Source: Mesorhizobium sp.
GTDB taxonomy: Bacteria; Pseudomonadota; Alphaproteobacteria; Rhizobiales; Rhizobiaceae
Assembly: GCA_004020365.1 (NCBI GenBank)
Contig: SAQR01000027.1
Location: 1-64,000, forward strand
Direction: 5' to 3'
DNA length: 64,000 nt
Positions 50,688 to 61,058 of the stretch are shown here, piece after piece. The position numbers were made by a program, and so were the translations under genes. The stretch's first letter is position 1. Each line of letters begins with the position of its first letter. The notes under the pieces are model-generated. The model searched no databases. It was not told where the DNA came from and worked only from the letters and a program-made list of their open reading frames with translations.

Positions 50688-51641
50688 TCACGGCCACCAT
50701 TCGGGGAAGGTCGTTCGTGCGGCTTGGGCCAGCGTTGCGATCGCCTCGTCGGGAACCGAGCTGTAGGGCCAGAGCAGTCGCGGGCCAAGCGGCGCCCAGC
50801 CGCCGGCCGCGGCCATCGCTTTGTCGAGCGCCGCATCGCTGACGTCATAGCGAGCGCGAAAGGGCAGTACGTGGGTGGCGAGAAAGGCCTGGATGCACGT
50901 CTCGACCTCGGCAGCGGCTGCCGCGTCGGTGCGGATCGTCTGCCACCACAGTACCGCGCCCTTGGGGTTGAGGCAGGCAACGTTGGAGTAGCTGCCATGC
51001 GCGCCCTGGGCAAATCCCGTCGCCAGCGTATGGCCGGGCACGAAGACCGAAAATCCCGGCAGTTCGCGGCGCATGTCGGCGTACCAACTGGTGTCGCCGC
51101 CCGGCAGTTTGGCGCCGACCAGCAACGGCACAGCTGCACGCAGCCTGGCGATGGCTTCGAGCGTCAGGCGGCGCTTGGCATGCGGTGGATTGTAGAGCAC
51201 CAGCGGCATGTCGGGCGCGGTCTCGCACAGGCCGCCGACGAAGCGCATGACCTCGCCGTCGCTGGGCGGCCACCAGTCGGGCAAGGTGAATTGCACCGCC
51301 GTCGGGCGAAGCGCCGACACCCGCATCAGCCGCTCGCGCGCGACGCGCGGATTGGACTGGCTGATGCCGATCTGGAAGGGCAGGCGCGCGCGGCCGGCAA
51401 TCGCGGCCACCAGGGCGCAAAGCCGGTCGAACTCGGGCTCGGTCTGGCAGTGGAATTCGCAGGCCGTGCCGTTGGAATAGACGCCGTCGACGCCTGATGC
51501 GCAGAGCCGGGCGATCGTTTCCTCTGTCGCTTCCCAGTCGATTGCCCCGTGATCGTCGACGGCCAGCATCACCGCGCCCCAGACGCCGCGCGGCGCGTGT
51601 GCGGGCAAGTGGCTCAGGTGGTCGGCGAGTTCAGGGCGCAC
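50688..51641 (-). CDS. Dihydrodipicolinate-synthase family lyase/aldolase (first)
   Basis: A 317-residue class I aldolase-type protein: [15 protein letters not shown] (GTxGE-like loop), [11 protein letters not shown] with the conserved Tyr, and [10 protein letters not shown] with the probable Schiff-base Lys. It starts at GTG 51641, 11 bases inside the Gfo/Idh gene. The family cleaves or condenses 2-oxo acids, often in sugar-acid or hydroxyproline catabolism. Last gene of a three-gene minus operon. Confidence 0.8.
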   Translation of the reverse strand: MRPELADHLSHLPAHAPRGVWGAVMLAVDDHGAIDWEATEETIARLCASGVDGVYSNGTACEFHCQTEPEFDRLCALVAAIAGRARLPFQIGISQSNPRVARERLMRVSALRPTAVQFTLPDWWPPSDGEVMRFVGGLCETAPDMPLVLYNPPHAKRRLTLEAIARLRAAVPLLVGAKLPGGDTSWYADMRRELPGFSVFVPGHTLATGFAQGAHGSYSNVACLNPKGAVLWWQTIRTDAAAAAEVETCIQAFLATHVLPFRARYDVSDAALDKAMAAAGGWAPLGPRLLWPYSSVPDEAIATLAQAARTTFPEWWP

Positions 51642-52626
51642 CGGCGATCTCGTGCTCTCGGCGCGTTTCGTTCGACGCAAAGGCGGCCTCGATGATGCCG
51701 ATGATCTTGCGGCCATAGGCGCCGTCGACCGGCACCGGCTTGTCGTCGGCAATGGCATCGCGCATCGCGCTCCATTCGCGCACCAGCGCAGCATGCATCC
51801 AGTTCGGCTCGAACGAGCCGGGCAGGTCGGTCCAGGCCGTGTCGCGGCCAAGCATCGTGCCGCGGTCCATGTCGATGCGCAGCGTTGCCTGCTCGCAGAC
51901 CAGGTCCATGGCGTAGGTGGTCGCGCCATTGCGATAGCCGACGCTCTGCACCTGGCCGAGCCCGCCGCCGGCGAAGCGCAGCCCGAGCAGGGCGGTGTCG
52001 TCGGCTTCCTGGTGATGGGACATGGCGCCAAGCATGGCGCTCACCGACACAACGTCGTCATCCATCAGCCAGACCAGGCGGTCGAGCGCATGGATGCCGG
52101 CCGTCAACAGCATGCCGCCGCCGGTTGCCTTGCGCAGATGCCAGTCGCGGCGATTGTGCTCCATCCACAGCTTGATGATCCAGCTCGATCCGATGAGCGG
52201 CCGGCCGAGCGTTCCCTGCTCAAGCATTTGCCTGGCCGCCATGCAAGGCAGCGCGAAATGCATGAGATGGGCGACCATCAGCTTGACGCCAGCGGCGGCC
52301 ACGGCGGCGTTGATCGCATCGCAGGCCGCCGCCGTCGGCGCCATCGGTTTTTCCAGCATGACGTGCTTGCCGGCGTTCGCTGCGCCGATCGCCATTTCGG
52401 CATGAAGATGGTGAGGACTGGCGACGAGGACAGCATCGACATCCTGGTCGTCGAGCAGCTTGCGCCAGTCGGTGTAGCCGCGACCACCATGTTCGCTGGT
52501 GAAGGCGGCCAGGGCATCGTTATTCCCGCGGCACGATGCGACGAGATGCAGGCCCTGCACCTGCTTGATTGCCCTTGCATGGGCGGCGCCGAAATCGCCC
52601 GCTCCGATAATGCCTATTCCAATCAT
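51631..52626 (-). CDS. Gfo/Idh/MocA family oxidoreductase (first)
   Basis: A 331-residue NAD(P) oxidoreductase: [17 protein letters not shown] Rossmann motif, [17 protein letters not shown], and the hallmark VMLEKPMA. The C-terminal part has the alpha/beta sugar-binding domain. Start overlaps the next gene's stop (ATGA). Probably dehydrogenates a sugar, inositol or amino-sugar derivative. Confidence 0.9.
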   Translation of the reverse strand: MIGIGIIGAGDFGAAHARAIKQVQGLHLVASCRGNNDALAAFTSEHGGRGYTDWRKLLDDQDVDAVLVASPHHLHAEMAIGAANAGKHVMLEKPMAPTAAACDAINAAVAAAGVKLMVAHLMHFALPCMAARQMLEQGTLGRPLIGSSWIIKLWMEHNRRDWHLRKATGGGMLLTAGIHALDRLVWLMDDDVVSVSAMLGAMSHHQEADDTALLGLRFAGGGLGQVQSVGYRNGATTYAMDLVCEQATLRIDMDRGTMLGRDTAWTDLPGSFEPNWMHAALVREWSAMRDAIADDKPVPVDGAYGRKIIGIIEAAFASNETRREHEIAGAP

Positions 52627-53594
52627 CGTCCTGCCTTTTCATACGCGGCGTCGATCAGCGACATCGCCGCAACATAGTCATCGATCGAAGTCGCCGGCGG
52701 CGCTTTTCGAGCCAGCCGTTCGAGCGTGTCGCTCATGCACAGACGGTAGCGCGTCGCCGGCAATTCGATCGGCAATTCGATGATAGCGCCATCGTCGAGC
52801 GTCGCACAGAAGGCGCGCTCGCCATAGTCGATGACGGTCGCATTCTCACTGACGATACGCCATTCGAAATCGCCGCCGGGGCGCATCGAAGCAAAAGTGT
52901 ACCCGGCCTCGATGACGAACAATGCTCCGGCAGCGTCTTCCAGTACAAGCAGCGCATGGTCCTCGACCGGGGCACGGTGAATGCGGTTCTCGATCGAAAC
53001 GGTTTTTAGCCTGAGCGCGCCGGTTGCCAGGCCGAGCGCGGCATTGACGCCGTGTATGCCGAGGTTCCTCAGCGCGCCGCCGCCACCGATCGCCGGATCC
53101 AGCACCCAGGCGACGCCGTCGGCCGCATAACGCTGCGGCGGGCCATTGACCAGCCGGAACTGGCAATGCGCAACAGCACCGGCGCGGCCTTGGCTGCGCA
53201 GCCGTTCAAAGGCAGTGGCGGCCGGCCCAAAGCGGTTGGGCAGGGGAACGCTGACAAAGGCCTGGTGCTGCCTCGCCAGCCCGCTGAGCGCGGCCAATGC
53301 TGCGGTGCTGCTGGCCGCCGGCTTTTCCAGGATCAGCGGTATGCCGGCTTCGATGACGGCGCGGGCCCGCGCCGGCACCGTCGAAGGGTGTCCCATCAGC
53401 AGGATCGCGTCCGGCGGGCTGGAGAGGATTTTCGCAAAGTCGGTGATGAGGGGCAAATGATGGCGCGTCGCGAAAGCGCGCGCATGCTGCGCGTCCTCAT
53501 CCCAGATGCCGGCAATCTCGGCGCCGCAAAAACGTGCAGCGTCGAGATGCATTTCGGAGTGCCAATGGCTTGAGCCGGCAAGGACGATCTTCAT
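52623..53594 (-). CDS. Gfo/Idh/MocA family oxidoreductase (second)
   Basis: A 323-residue paralogue: [20 protein letters not shown] replaces the usual GxGxxG with GSSHWH, while [18 protein letters not shown] and ILEKPAAS are kept. The N-terminal glycine motif is altered, so cofactor binding may differ. First gene of the minus arm; the regulator's probable operator lies 21 bases upstream. Confidence 0.85.
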   Translation of the reverse strand: MKIVLAGSSHWHSEMHLDAARFCGAEIAGIWDEDAQHARAFATRHHLPLITDFAKILSSPPDAILLMGHPSTVPARARAVIEAGIPLILEKPAASSTAALAALSGLARQHQAFVSVPLPNRFGPAATAFERLRSQGRAGAVAHCQFRLVNGPPQRYAADGVAWVLDPAIGGGGALRNLGIHGVNAALGLATGALRLKTVSIENRIHRAPVEDHALLVLEDAAGALFVIEAGYTFASMRPGGDFEWRIVSENATVIDYGERAFCATLDDGAIIELPIELPATRYRLCMSDTLERLARKAPPATSIDDYVAAMSLIDAAYEKAGR

Positions 53595-53614
53595 TCAGCG
53601 ATGTATTCCTCTTG

Positions 53615-53634
53615 CTTGCAGGATATCCTACAAG
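53615..53634. promoter_or_regulatory. Near-perfect 20-bp palindrome, probable GntR operator
   Basis: CTTG-N-AGGATATCCT-N-CAAG with one mismatched pair, centred on AGGATATCCT. It lies between the divergent Gfo/Idh and GntR starts, at the size and place of FadR-family operators. A half copy (CTACAAG) recurs at 53642. Confidence 0.65.
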
Positions 53635-53705
53635 TCACTATGCTACAAGCATCTGCGGCTTTGGGACGCGCCATCGGCCGCAATTGCAGCGGCGCTGGGA
53701 GCAAA

Positions 53706-54455
53706 ATGCCGGAACCCAAATCGATCTCGGAAACCAAGTTGAACCCGGAACAAAAATCGATCGAACCGCTGGCCCGACCGCCGCTGCTTCACGTCAGCGT
53801 GCAGGAGAGCCTGAGGAAATATATCCAGAGCAACCAGCTCAAGGCGGGCGACCCCTTGCCTCCGGAGACCTTCCTGGCGCAGCGGCTCGGCGTCGGCCGC
53901 AACTCGGTGCGCGAAGCGATCAAGGCGCTGGAGTCGATCGGCATTCTGGAGACGCGTCGCGGCATTGGCGTGTTCGTCAAGGAATTCTCGTTCAAGCCCT
54001 TGCTGGATAATCTGGCATACGGCCTGCAGGATTCGCTGCGCGACGTCGAGGAACTGCGCGAGATCCGCCGCGTCCTTGAGACCGGCCTGATCGCCAAGAC
54101 CATAGAGATGATCAGCGCCGAAGACATCGCCGCGCTGCGCCAGCTGACCGAAAGCATGCGGCGGCGCGCCGAGCGCCAGGAGAGCTTTGCCGAAGAGGAC
54201 CAGCAATTCCACCAGTTGCTGTTCCGCTGCCAGAACAATCACATGTTGAGCGCGCTGATCGACATTTTTTGGGTGGCGTTCAACAAGGCCTCGAATTTCA
54301 CCAGCCTCGACAATCCGACGCCGCTGGCGACCTGGCGCGACCATCACGAGATCGTCGAGGCGGTCGCCGCCAAGGACGTCGACCGGGCGCGTCAGCGCCT
54401 CGACGACCACTACAGGGGGATTCAGCAAGTCATCGCCAAAAACCGGATTACCTGA
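53706..54455 (+). CDS. GntR/FadR family transcriptional regulator
   Basis: A 249-residue regulator. The winged HTH covers about 25-85 (LPPETFLAQRLGVGRNSVREAIKALESIGILETRRGIGVFV), and the FCD-type C-terminal domain has RRVLETGLIAKTIEM, EEDQQFHQLLF and HHEIVEAVAAKD. ATG 53706 has GGGAG 6 bases upstream; earlier in-frame ATGs at 53601 and 53640 overlap the operator region. It likely controls both divergent arms in response to a small acid from the pathway. Confidence 0.88.
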   Translation: MPEPKSISETKLNPEQKSIEPLARPPLLHVSVQESLRKYIQSNQLKAGDPLPPETFLAQRLGVGRNSVREAIKALESIGILETRRGIGVFVKEFSFKPLLDNLAYGLQDSLRDVEELREIRRVLETGLIAKTIEMISAEDIAALRQLTESMRRRAERQESFAEEDQQFHQLLFRCQNNHMLSALIDIFWVAFNKASNFTSLDNPTPLATWRDHHEIVEAVAAKDVDRARQRLDDHYRGIQQVIAKNRIT

Positions 54456-54496
54456 CCCAACGCCGGACTACCTGACAATGCCAAGGGAGGAAAACC

Positions 54497-56077
54497 ATGC
54501 GCATCAAGACCATAGCTCGTCATCTGACTGTTGCCGGGCTGCTGCTCGGCGGCCTGGCCACCAGCGTCCAGGCACAGGACGCCAAGACCATAACAGGGGG
54601 CTTCGACGTCGGCCCCGGCGGCTTTCCCAAGAACTTCAATCCGCTGGCTGCGACCGGCGGCTTTACCTGGCTCAGCACCTATTTTGAACCGCTGGTCATC
54701 TACAATGCCGAACTGACCGACCTCGAAGGCGATCTGGCCAAGGACTACAAGGTCGGCGACGACCAGCTGACCTACACGTTCAACCTTGCCCAGGAGACCT
54801 GGCACGACGGCAAGCCGTTCACATCCAAGGACGTCAAGTTCACGCTTGAGCTCGCCAGGAACAAGGCCTCGGGCAGTCTGTTTGCCGCGCGTCTCGGCGA
54901 TATCGCGTCGGTCGACGCGCCGGACGATCGCACCGTGGTCGTCAAATTGTCGAAGCCCAACGGCTCCTTCCTGTCCATTCTCTCGCAGGTGATGATCCTG
55001 CCGGAGCATGCCCTGGCCGCGATGCCGCCGGAAACGCTGGCCACAAGCACCTGGTGGTCCACCACGCCGGTCGGCACCGGCCCCTTCAAGTTCAAGCGCT
55101 ATGTCAGCGATCAATATGTCGAACTGGCCGCGGATGACGACTATCGCGGCGGCAAGCCGAAGGTCGACGTGCTGATCAACCGGTATTTCGAGAGCCCGGC
55201 GGCGGCCGTTGCGGCGCTGCGCGCCGGCGAAATCCAGTTCACCTATGTCGAGCCCGACGACGCGGTATCGTTCAAGAGCGACAGCAATTTCAAGGTGATC
55301 GAGGGCGCTTCTTATGTCGTCAACTACATCGGCCTCAACCAGAAGGTCGAGCTGTTCAGGGATGTTCGCGTCCGCCAGGCGATCATGCACGCGATCGATC
55401 GCAATGCCATCATCGAGAGCCTCTATGGCGGCGCCGCCAAGCCGGCCAATTGCGGCTACGTCGCGCCGCACCTGCTTCCGCAAGGCCTCGAACCCTATGC
55501 CTATGATCCGGCCAAGGCCAAGGCTCTGCTTGCCGAGGCGGGCTGGGACAAGATCAACGGCGACAAGCCGATCACCTTGCTGACCTATTACGGCTCGCCG
55601 CAAGCCGCCAATGTGATGGCTGCCATCCAGTCGATGCTGGCCGAGGTCGGCATCAATGTGGTGCCGCGCGTCGTCGATACGCCGACTTATAACGGCATCG
55701 TCTACAAGGAAGGCACGCCCGACTGGAACGCGTTTGCGATGGTCTATGCCGGCCTGCAGAACGGTCCCAATCCGGCTGGCATCAGCCCGGGTCTCAACAA
55801 GTCCCAGATTCCGCCGGCAGGCTTCAACACCATGCGCATCGAGTTCGACGATCTCAGCGCCGCATTGGACGCGGCGCTCGCCCAGACCGATCCGGCCAAG
55901 ATCGATCAATCCTGGCAGCAGGTCTGCAAGGTGATGAACAAGGATCTGCCCTGGGCGACCTTATGGGTGGCCAACCGCTATGGCGTAGCCTCCAACAAGC
56001 TGCGTGACTTTGTCTGGACGCCGGCGCCGGCCGGCGGTCCTTATGCGGCTCACCCGGAACGCTGGGACATCCAGTAA
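54497..56077 (+). CDS. ABC transporter substrate-binding protein, peptide/opine (Dpp/SBP_bac_5) family
   Basis: A 526-residue periplasmic protein with a Sec signal ([19 protein letters not shown], cleavage near VQA-QD). The SBP_bac_5 body has [43 protein letters not shown] and [26 protein letters not shown] precedes the start. First gene of a five-component transporter; ligands in this family range from peptides to opines and oligosaccharides. Confidence 0.92.
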   Translation: MRIKTIARHLTVAGLLLGGLATSVQAQDAKTITGGFDVGPGGFPKNFNPLAATGGFTWLSTYFEPLVIYNAELTDLEGDLAKDYKVGDDQLTYTFNLAQETWHDGKPFTSKDVKFTLELARNKASGSLFAARLGDIASVDAPDDRTVVVKLSKPNGSFLSILSQVMILPEHALAAMPPETLATSTWWSTTPVGTGPFKFKRYVSDQYVELAADDDYRGGKPKVDVLINRYFESPAAAVAALRAGEIQFTYVEPDDAVSFKSDSNFKVIEGASYVVNYIGLNQKVELFRDVRVRQAIMHAIDRNAIIESLYGGAAKPANCGYVAPHLLPQGLEPYAYDPAKAKALLAEAGWDKINGDKPITLLTYYGSPQAANVMAAIQSMLAEVGINVVPRVVDTPTYNGIVYKEGTPDWNAFAMVYAGLQNGPNPAGISPGLNKSQIPPAGFNTMRIEFDDLSAALDAALAQTDPAKIDQSWQQVCKVMNKDLPWATLWVANRYGVASNKLRDFVWTPAPAGGPYAAHPERWDIQ

Positions 56078-56083
56078 AACGGC

Positions 56084-56106
56084 TGGCGGGCCATTCCGGC
56101 CCGCCA
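56084..56106 (+). terminator. Strong intercistronic hairpin after the binding-protein gene
   Basis: A perfect 9-bp stem (TGGCGGGCC/GGCCCGCCA) with a 5-base loop and no U-run, 6 bases after the stop. The same arrangement is found in the other ABC operon at 21201-21226. Confidence 0.6.
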
Positions 56107-56159
56107 ACGAAACGGGCCGGCACGATGCCGGCTCCGCTCACCATCGCCACGGACAGCCA

Positions 56160-57122
56160 ATGCTGAGTTTCATTGCCCGCCGCAGCGCTGCAGGACTGTT
56201 GATGCTGGTCGCCCTGAGCGTCCTCATCTTCATCCTGCTGCGGCTGGCGCCCGGCGATCCGATCGATGCCTACATCAATCCGTCCAGCCCGATGTCGGCT
56301 TCCGACCTCGAAGTCCTGCGCGACCGGCTTGGGCTCGACCAGCCGCTTCCCGTGCAATACCTCGCCTGGCTTCGTGCTGCGCTCGGCGGCGACTTCGGCT
56401 ATTCGATCCAGCGCAGCGGCGTTGCCGTGCTGCCGCTGGTCATGGAACGCATCGGCCCAACCGCGCTGTTGATGGGCACCGGCCTGGCCATCGCCATCGT
56501 GCTCGGCATTTCCGCCGGCATCTTCAGCGCCGTCCGCCGCAACGCGCTGCCCGATATCGCGCTGTCGGTGGTTGCTTTCGTCGGCATCTCCAGCCCGGCG
56601 TTCCTGACGGCACTTCTGGGACTGTACTTTTTCTCGGTGCTGCTGCGCTGGGCGCCATCAGGCGGCATGCAGACCGCCGGCGCGCCTTTTTCCGTAGCGG
56701 ACGTGCTCGCGCACCTGGTCCTGCCCGCCTGCCTGCTGTCCATCGGACACGCCGCCCTGATCATGCGCTACATGCGCGCGTCGCTGCTCGAAGTGCTCAA
56801 TCAGGACTATGTGCGGACCGCACGTGCCAAGGGCGTGCGTGAATTCTGGGTGATCATCAAGCATGCAACCCGCAATGCGCTTTTACCGGTCATCACCCTG
56901 ATCGGGTCGACGGTTGGCATCGCCATCGGCGGCGCCATCTTCCTCGAAAGCGTGTTCAACTGGCCGGGCATGGGCCTGCTGCTGGTCAACGCCGTCGGCA
57001 CAAGGGACTACCCGGTGATCATGGGCGCCACTCTGGTGATCGGCATCTGCGTCATTCTCGTCAATCTCCTAACCGATATCGTCTATGCCGTCGTCGATCC
57101 ACGCATCCAGGTGTCGCGATGA
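56160..57122 (+). CDS. ABC transporter permease, DppB-like
   Basis: A 320-residue, six-helix permease: [20 protein letters not shown] at the start, [15 protein letters not shown], and the EAA loop [19 protein letters not shown]. Its stop overlaps the next ATG (ATGA). Confidence 0.93.
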   Translation: MLSFIARRSAAGLLMLVALSVLIFILLRLAPGDPIDAYINPSSPMSASDLEVLRDRLGLDQPLPVQYLAWLRAALGGDFGYSIQRSGVAVLPLVMERIGPTALLMGTGLAIAIVLGISAGIFSAVRRNALPDIALSVVAFVGISSPAFLTALLGLYFFSVLLRWAPSGGMQTAGAPFSVADVLAHLVLPACLLSIGHAALIMRYMRASLLEVLNQDYVRTARAKGVREFWVIIKHATRNALLPVITLIGSTVGIAIGGAIFLESVFNWPGMGLLLVNAVGTRDYPVIMGATLVIGICVILVNLLTDIVYAVVDPRIQVSR

Positions 57123-58033
57123 CGATCACCGCACCAGATCCGGCAATTGACCCGACAGTCATCCCGACAGCCGGGCTGCAAACCAAGGGACCGCTCCGCC
57201 GCGCGCTCGACCGGTTCTTTGAAAATCGTGCGGCGCGCGCCGGTCTGCTTATCGTCGTCCCCATCCTGCTGGCGGTCTCGACCTATTCCCTATGGTGGCC
57301 GTTCAGCCCCAACGCCATTGATCTCAGGGCGATCAACAAGGGGCCGTCCGCCATTCATTGGCTAGGCAGCGACGGCGTCGGCCGCGACGTCATGGCCCGG
57401 CTGCTGCAAGGCGGACGGATCTCGCTGCTGGTCGCCGTCTGCTCGGTCGCCATCTCGATCGTCATCGGCTTTCTGGTCGGCGCCGTCGCCAGCTTCGGCG
57501 GGCGCCTTGTCGACGGTACGGTGATGCGCTTCGTCGACCTCGCAATGACGCTGCCGCCGGTGATCTTCCTGCTTGTCCTCGCTTCGATCGCCGGCACCGG
57601 CATCGCGCCGACCATCCTGGTGATCTCGCTGCTCTCATGGCCGGTGCTGTCGCGCATGGTGCGCGCCCGGCTGCTCGAGTTGCGCGAGCGCGACTTCGTC
57701 GTCGCCGCCCGTGGCATGGGGGCGGGGCTGCCGCATCTCCTGTTCCGTCACGGCCTGCCGAACTGCATCGACATTCTTGTCGTCTACGCCACGCTGCAGA
57801 TCGCCAATGCCATTCTGCTCGAAGCCGGCCTTTCCTTCCTCGGCCTCGGCATCGCACCGCCCGAAGCCAGCTGGGGCAATATGCTCAATCTCGCCCGCTC
57901 CACCGTCGTGCTCGAGCAATATCCCTGGCAATGGATGTTTCCCGGCGCCGTACTCGTGCTCACCGTGCTGGCCATCAACTTCATCGGCGATGGCCTGCGC
58001 GATGCATTCGACCCTCGTTCCGATCTCAACTGA
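57119..58033 (+). CDS. ABC transporter permease, DppC-like
   Basis: A 304-residue permease with the DppC N-terminal cytoplasmic arm, [20 protein letters not shown], and the EAA loop [21 protein letters not shown]. Coupled to the preceding permease. Confidence 0.93.
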   Translation: MTITAPDPAIDPTVIPTAGLQTKGPLRRALDRFFENRAARAGLLIVVPILLAVSTYSLWWPFSPNAIDLRAINKGPSAIHWLGSDGVGRDVMARLLQGGRISLLVAVCSVAISIVIGFLVGAVASFGGRLVDGTVMRFVDLAMTLPPVIFLLVLASIAGTGIAPTILVISLLSWPVLSRMVRARLLELRERDFVVAARGMGAGLPHLLFRHGLPNCIDILVVYATLQIANAILLEAGLSFLGLGIAPPEASWGNMLNLARSTVVLEQYPWQWMFPGAVLVLTVLAINFIGDGLRDAFDPRSDLN

Positions 58034-58051
58034 CCTGAAGGTTTTTTCAAA

Positions 58052-58969
58052 ATGCCCCTGTTTACCGGCGTCGTGCCACCTGTCGTCACCCCGCTCAATG
58101 CCGATTTCAGTGTCGATTTTGCGTCGTTCACGCGGACGATCGAAAACCTGCTCGACGGCGGCGTTCACGGCCTGTTCGTGCTCGGCTCGACCAGCGAGGT
58201 GGTCTTTCATGACGAGGCCGGCCGCCGGGCGATCCTCGAGCACGCGGTGAAGGTCAACAATGGCCGCGTTCCGATCTTCGCCGGGGTCATCGACCCGACA
58301 ACCGATCGCGTCATCAACCACGCCCTGACAGCCAGATCGGCCGGCGCTGACGCAGTCGTGGTCACCGCGCCGTTCTATGCCCGCACCAGCCAGCCCGAGA
58401 TCGGCGATCACTTCCGCTACATCAAGGATGCGGTCGACATCCCGATCATCGCCTACGACATCCCGGTCTGCGTCCATGTCAAGCTGGAGCGCCAGACCAC
58501 CGTCGGTCTTGCCAGCGAGGGCGTTATCGCCGGCATCAAGGATTCCAGCGGCGACGACGGCAATCTGCGTTATGTGCTCAAGGACATGGCAAACGACCCG
58601 AATTTTTTCGGCATGACCGGGTCCGAGATCCTGGTCGACAGCGTGCTTGCCATGGGCGCGCATGGGGTCGTGCCGGGCCTCGCCAATGTCGACCCGCACG
58701 GCTATGTCAGGCTGTGGAACCTGATGCAGGCGGGTCAGCACGCCGAGGCCCGCCTGGAGCAGGAGCGGCTGTTGAGGCTGTTCGAGATCGTCTGGATCTC
58801 GCTCGGCAGGACAAGCGCCGGCTCGGCCGGGGTCGGCGCCTTCAAGACCGCGATGAGGAGCCTCGGCATCATCGCCTCCAACACCATGGCGCGGCCGCAA
58901 CGCAGCCTGAACGACGAGGAAGCCGCAAAGGTCGACATCATCCTTCGCGACGTCGGCTTGCTGCGCTGA
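58052..58969 (+). CDS. Dihydrodipicolinate-synthase family lyase/aldolase (second)
   Basis: A 305-residue DapA-fold protein: [37 protein letters not shown] (Tyr) and [12 protein letters not shown] with the Schiff-base Lys. It sits between permease and ATPase genes of the same transporter, which marks it as a catabolic enzyme for the imported ligand. It is clearly distinct from the first DapA protein at 50688. Confidence 0.9.
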   Translation: MPLFTGVVPPVVTPLNADFSVDFASFTRTIENLLDGGVHGLFVLGSTSEVVFHDEAGRRAILEHAVKVNNGRVPIFAGVIDPTTDRVINHALTARSAGADAVVVTAPFYARTSQPEIGDHFRYIKDAVDIPIIAYDIPVCVHVKLERQTTVGLASEGVIAGIKDSSGDDGNLRYVLKDMANDPNFFGMTGSEILVDSVLAMGAHGVVPGLANVDPHGYVRLWNLMQAGQHAEARLEQERLLRLFEIVWISLGRTSAGSAGVGAFKTAMRSLGIIASNTMARPQRSLNDEEAAKVDIILRDVGLLR

Positions 58970-58971
58970 CC

Positions 58972-59979
58972 GTGGGCGCTCCGATCCTCTCGATTTCCGG
59001 TCTGCGGGCGGTGTTCCGTATCGCCGGACGCGACATCGCCGCCGTGCAGGACGTCGATCTGGTGATAGGTTCGGGCGAGACGGTTGCGCTGGTCGGCGAG
59101 TCGGGATCGGGCAAGTCGGTCACCAGCCTGTCGATCATCGGCCTGCTGCCGAAGAAGATCGGACGCATCGCCGAGGGCTCGATCGCGCTGCGGCGCAGGG
59201 ACGGCAAGGTGACCGAACTGACCGGCCTCGATCCCGAGTCGCTGCGCAAGGTGCGCGGCAACGACATCGGCATGGTGTTCCAGGAGCCGATGACCAGCCT
59301 CAATCCGGTCTACAGCATCGGCGAACAGATCGCCGAGCCGATCCGCATCCATCTCGGCAGGTCGCATCGGGATGCGGCCGCTGATGCCGTGCGGCTGCTG
59401 GCTCAGGTCGGAATTCCCGACCCTGATCGGCGGGCGCGGCAATACCCGCATGAATTGTCGGGAGGGATGCGCCAGCGCGCCACCATCGCCATGGCCTTGT
59501 CGTGCGATCCGACCTTGCTGATCGCCGACGAGCCGACCACCGCGCTCGACGTCACCATCCAGGCCCAGATTCTCGACCTGCTGGCCGCGCTGCAGGCGCA
59601 ACGCGGCATGGGCATTCTGTTCGTCACGCACAATCTCGGCGTCGTTGCTGAGATCGCCGACCGGGTCGCGGTGATGTATGCCGGTCGCATCGTGGAATCG
59701 GGTCCGGTGAGCGAGGTGTTCACCCGTCCGCGTCATCCCTACACCGCCGGACTGATGCGTTCGGTGCCGCGGCTCGGCCAGGCCACCATGCTGAAGGCAG
59801 CAGCAACGCCGCTGCCGACCATCGCCGGCAATGTTCCATCGCTGGCCCTGCTGCCCAAGGGGTGCTCTTTCGCGCCGCGTTGCGCCCTGGCTGTCGATGC
59901 CTGCCGCACTGCTGTACCGCCATTGTTCGCGGCGACGTCGACCCAGCAAAGCCGTTGTTTGCGCTGGGAGGATCTCTGA
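58972..59979 (+). CDS. ABC transporter ATP-binding protein, DppD-like
   Basis: A 335-residue ATPase starting at GTG 58972, 2 bases after the lyase stop. Walker [24 protein letters not shown], Walker [14 protein letters not shown] and H-loop VTHNLGVV. The C-terminal oligopeptide/dipeptide domain has the Cys motif [14 protein letters not shown]. Confidence 0.93.
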   Translation: MGAPILSISGLRAVFRIAGRDIAAVQDVDLVIGSGETVALVGESGSGKSVTSLSIIGLLPKKIGRIAEGSIALRRRDGKVTELTGLDPESLRKVRGNDIGMVFQEPMTSLNPVYSIGEQIAEPIRIHLGRSHRDAAADAVRLLAQVGIPDPDRRARQYPHELSGGMRQRATIAMALSCDPTLLIADEPTTALDVTIQAQILDLLAALQAQRGMGILFVTHNLGVVAEIADRVAVMYAGRIVESGPVSEVFTRPRHPYTAGLMRSVPRLGQATMLKAAATPLPTIAGNVPSLALLPKGCSFAPRCALAVDACRTAVPPLFAATSTQQSRCLRWEDL

Positions 59980-59981
59980 CC

Positions 59982-60947
59982 GTGGACGCTCCCTTCCTTT
60001 CGGTCAGGAACCTGACCAAGCATTTTGCGCCGACGGCGTTCTCGCGCGGTCCCGTCGTCAGGGCGCTGGACGATATTTCCTTCGACATCGCGCGCGGCCA
60101 GGTGGTCGGCCTCGTCGGCGAATCCGGATCGGGCAAGACCACGATCGGCCGCTCGGTGCTGCGTCTCATCGAGCCGACGTCCGGCGAAATAAGGTTTGAC
60201 GGCGTCGATATCACCAGCCTCAGCGCCGGGCCACTGGCTCGCCAGCGCCGCAAGATGCAGTATATTTTCCAGGATCCGTTCGCCAGCCTGTCGCCGCGCA
60301 TGACCATTGGACAGATCCTGACCGAAGGCCTCGACATTCAGGGCATCGGCAACAGGCGCGAGCGGCGGGCCAAGGCCGAGAAGGCGCTTGCCGCGGTCGA
60401 GCTGCCAGTCGATGCCTATGATCGCTACGCCCACGAATTTTCGGGCGGGCAGCGCCAGCGCATCGGCATCGCCCGGGCGCTTACGCTCGAACCCGAATTC
60501 ATCGTCGCCGACGAGCCGGTCTCTGCCCTCGATGTCTCGATCCAGGCGCAGATCATCAATCTTTTGCGCGATCTGCAGGTCCGGCTTGGCCTGACCATGC
60601 TGTTCATTTCGCATGACCTGGCCGTCGTCGAATATATCTGCGACACGGTGATTGTCCTCTACCTCGGCCGCATCATGGAAGTCGCACCGGCGGCCGCGCT
60701 CTATGCCAGGCCGCAGCACCCCTATACGCGCGCGCTGCTCTCGGCCATTCCCTCGCTCGACCCGCTGGCCAGGCAAGGCCGGCAGGTGCTGAAGGGCGAC
60801 ATTCCAAGCCCGGCAAATCCGCCGACCGGATGTGTTTTCCGAACCCGTTGCCCGGTTGCCCTCGACGCTTGCGCCGGCACCGTCCCGCCATTGCGAGCAA
60901 CGAGCGACGGCCATCTGAAGGCCTGCATTCGCGACGACATCGCTTGA
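59982..60947 (+). CDS. ABC transporter ATP-binding protein, DppF-like
   Basis: A 321-residue ATPase starting at GTG 59982, 2 bases after the previous stop with GGAGGA upstream. Walker A GESGSGKTT, FSGGQRQRIGIARAL, FIVADEPVSALDVS, ISHDLAVVEYI, and the C-terminal CVFRTRCPVALDAC motif. Completes the Dpp-type transporter. Confidence 0.93.
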   Translation: MDAPFLSVRNLTKHFAPTAFSRGPVVRALDDISFDIARGQVVGLVGESGSGKTTIGRSVLRLIEPTSGEIRFDGVDITSLSAGPLARQRRKMQYIFQDPFASLSPRMTIGQILTEGLDIQGIGNRRERRAKAEKALAAVELPVDAYDRYAHEFSGGQRQRIGIARALTLEPEFIVADEPVSALDVSIQAQIINLLRDLQVRLGLTMLFISHDLAVVEYICDTVIVLYLGRIMEVAPAAALYARPQHPYTRALLSAIPSLDPLARQGRQVLKGDIPSPANPPTGCVFRTRCPVALDACAGTVPPLRATSDGHLKACIRDDIA

Positions 60948-60971
60948 GACAAGACCCGACAAGGCGATTTA

Positions 60972-61007
60972 CTTCGCGCTGAGAGACTCTCCGAAGGGGA
61001 GGCGAAG
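60972..61007. terminator. Two-part stem-loop between convergent dpp-type and thi operons
   Basis: Outer arms CTTCGC/GCGAAG and inner arms CTCTCC/GGGGAG around GAA, with a 9-base bulge on the 5' side. It lies between convergent stops (60947 and 61059) and is a plausible two-way terminator, although there is no U-run. Confidence 0.45.
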
Positions 61008-61058
61008 AACCGGCCGCCAGCTTGCTGCCCGGAAAAGCCTCCGCCAAGCTCAACTGCC

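Noticed and set aside
60972-61007. CTGAGA motif next to the thi operon, as in TPP riboswitches.
   Set aside because: It lies downstream of thiD, in the wrong place, and the second conserved element (GAACCTGAT-like) is absent. It is better explained as a stem-loop between convergent genes.
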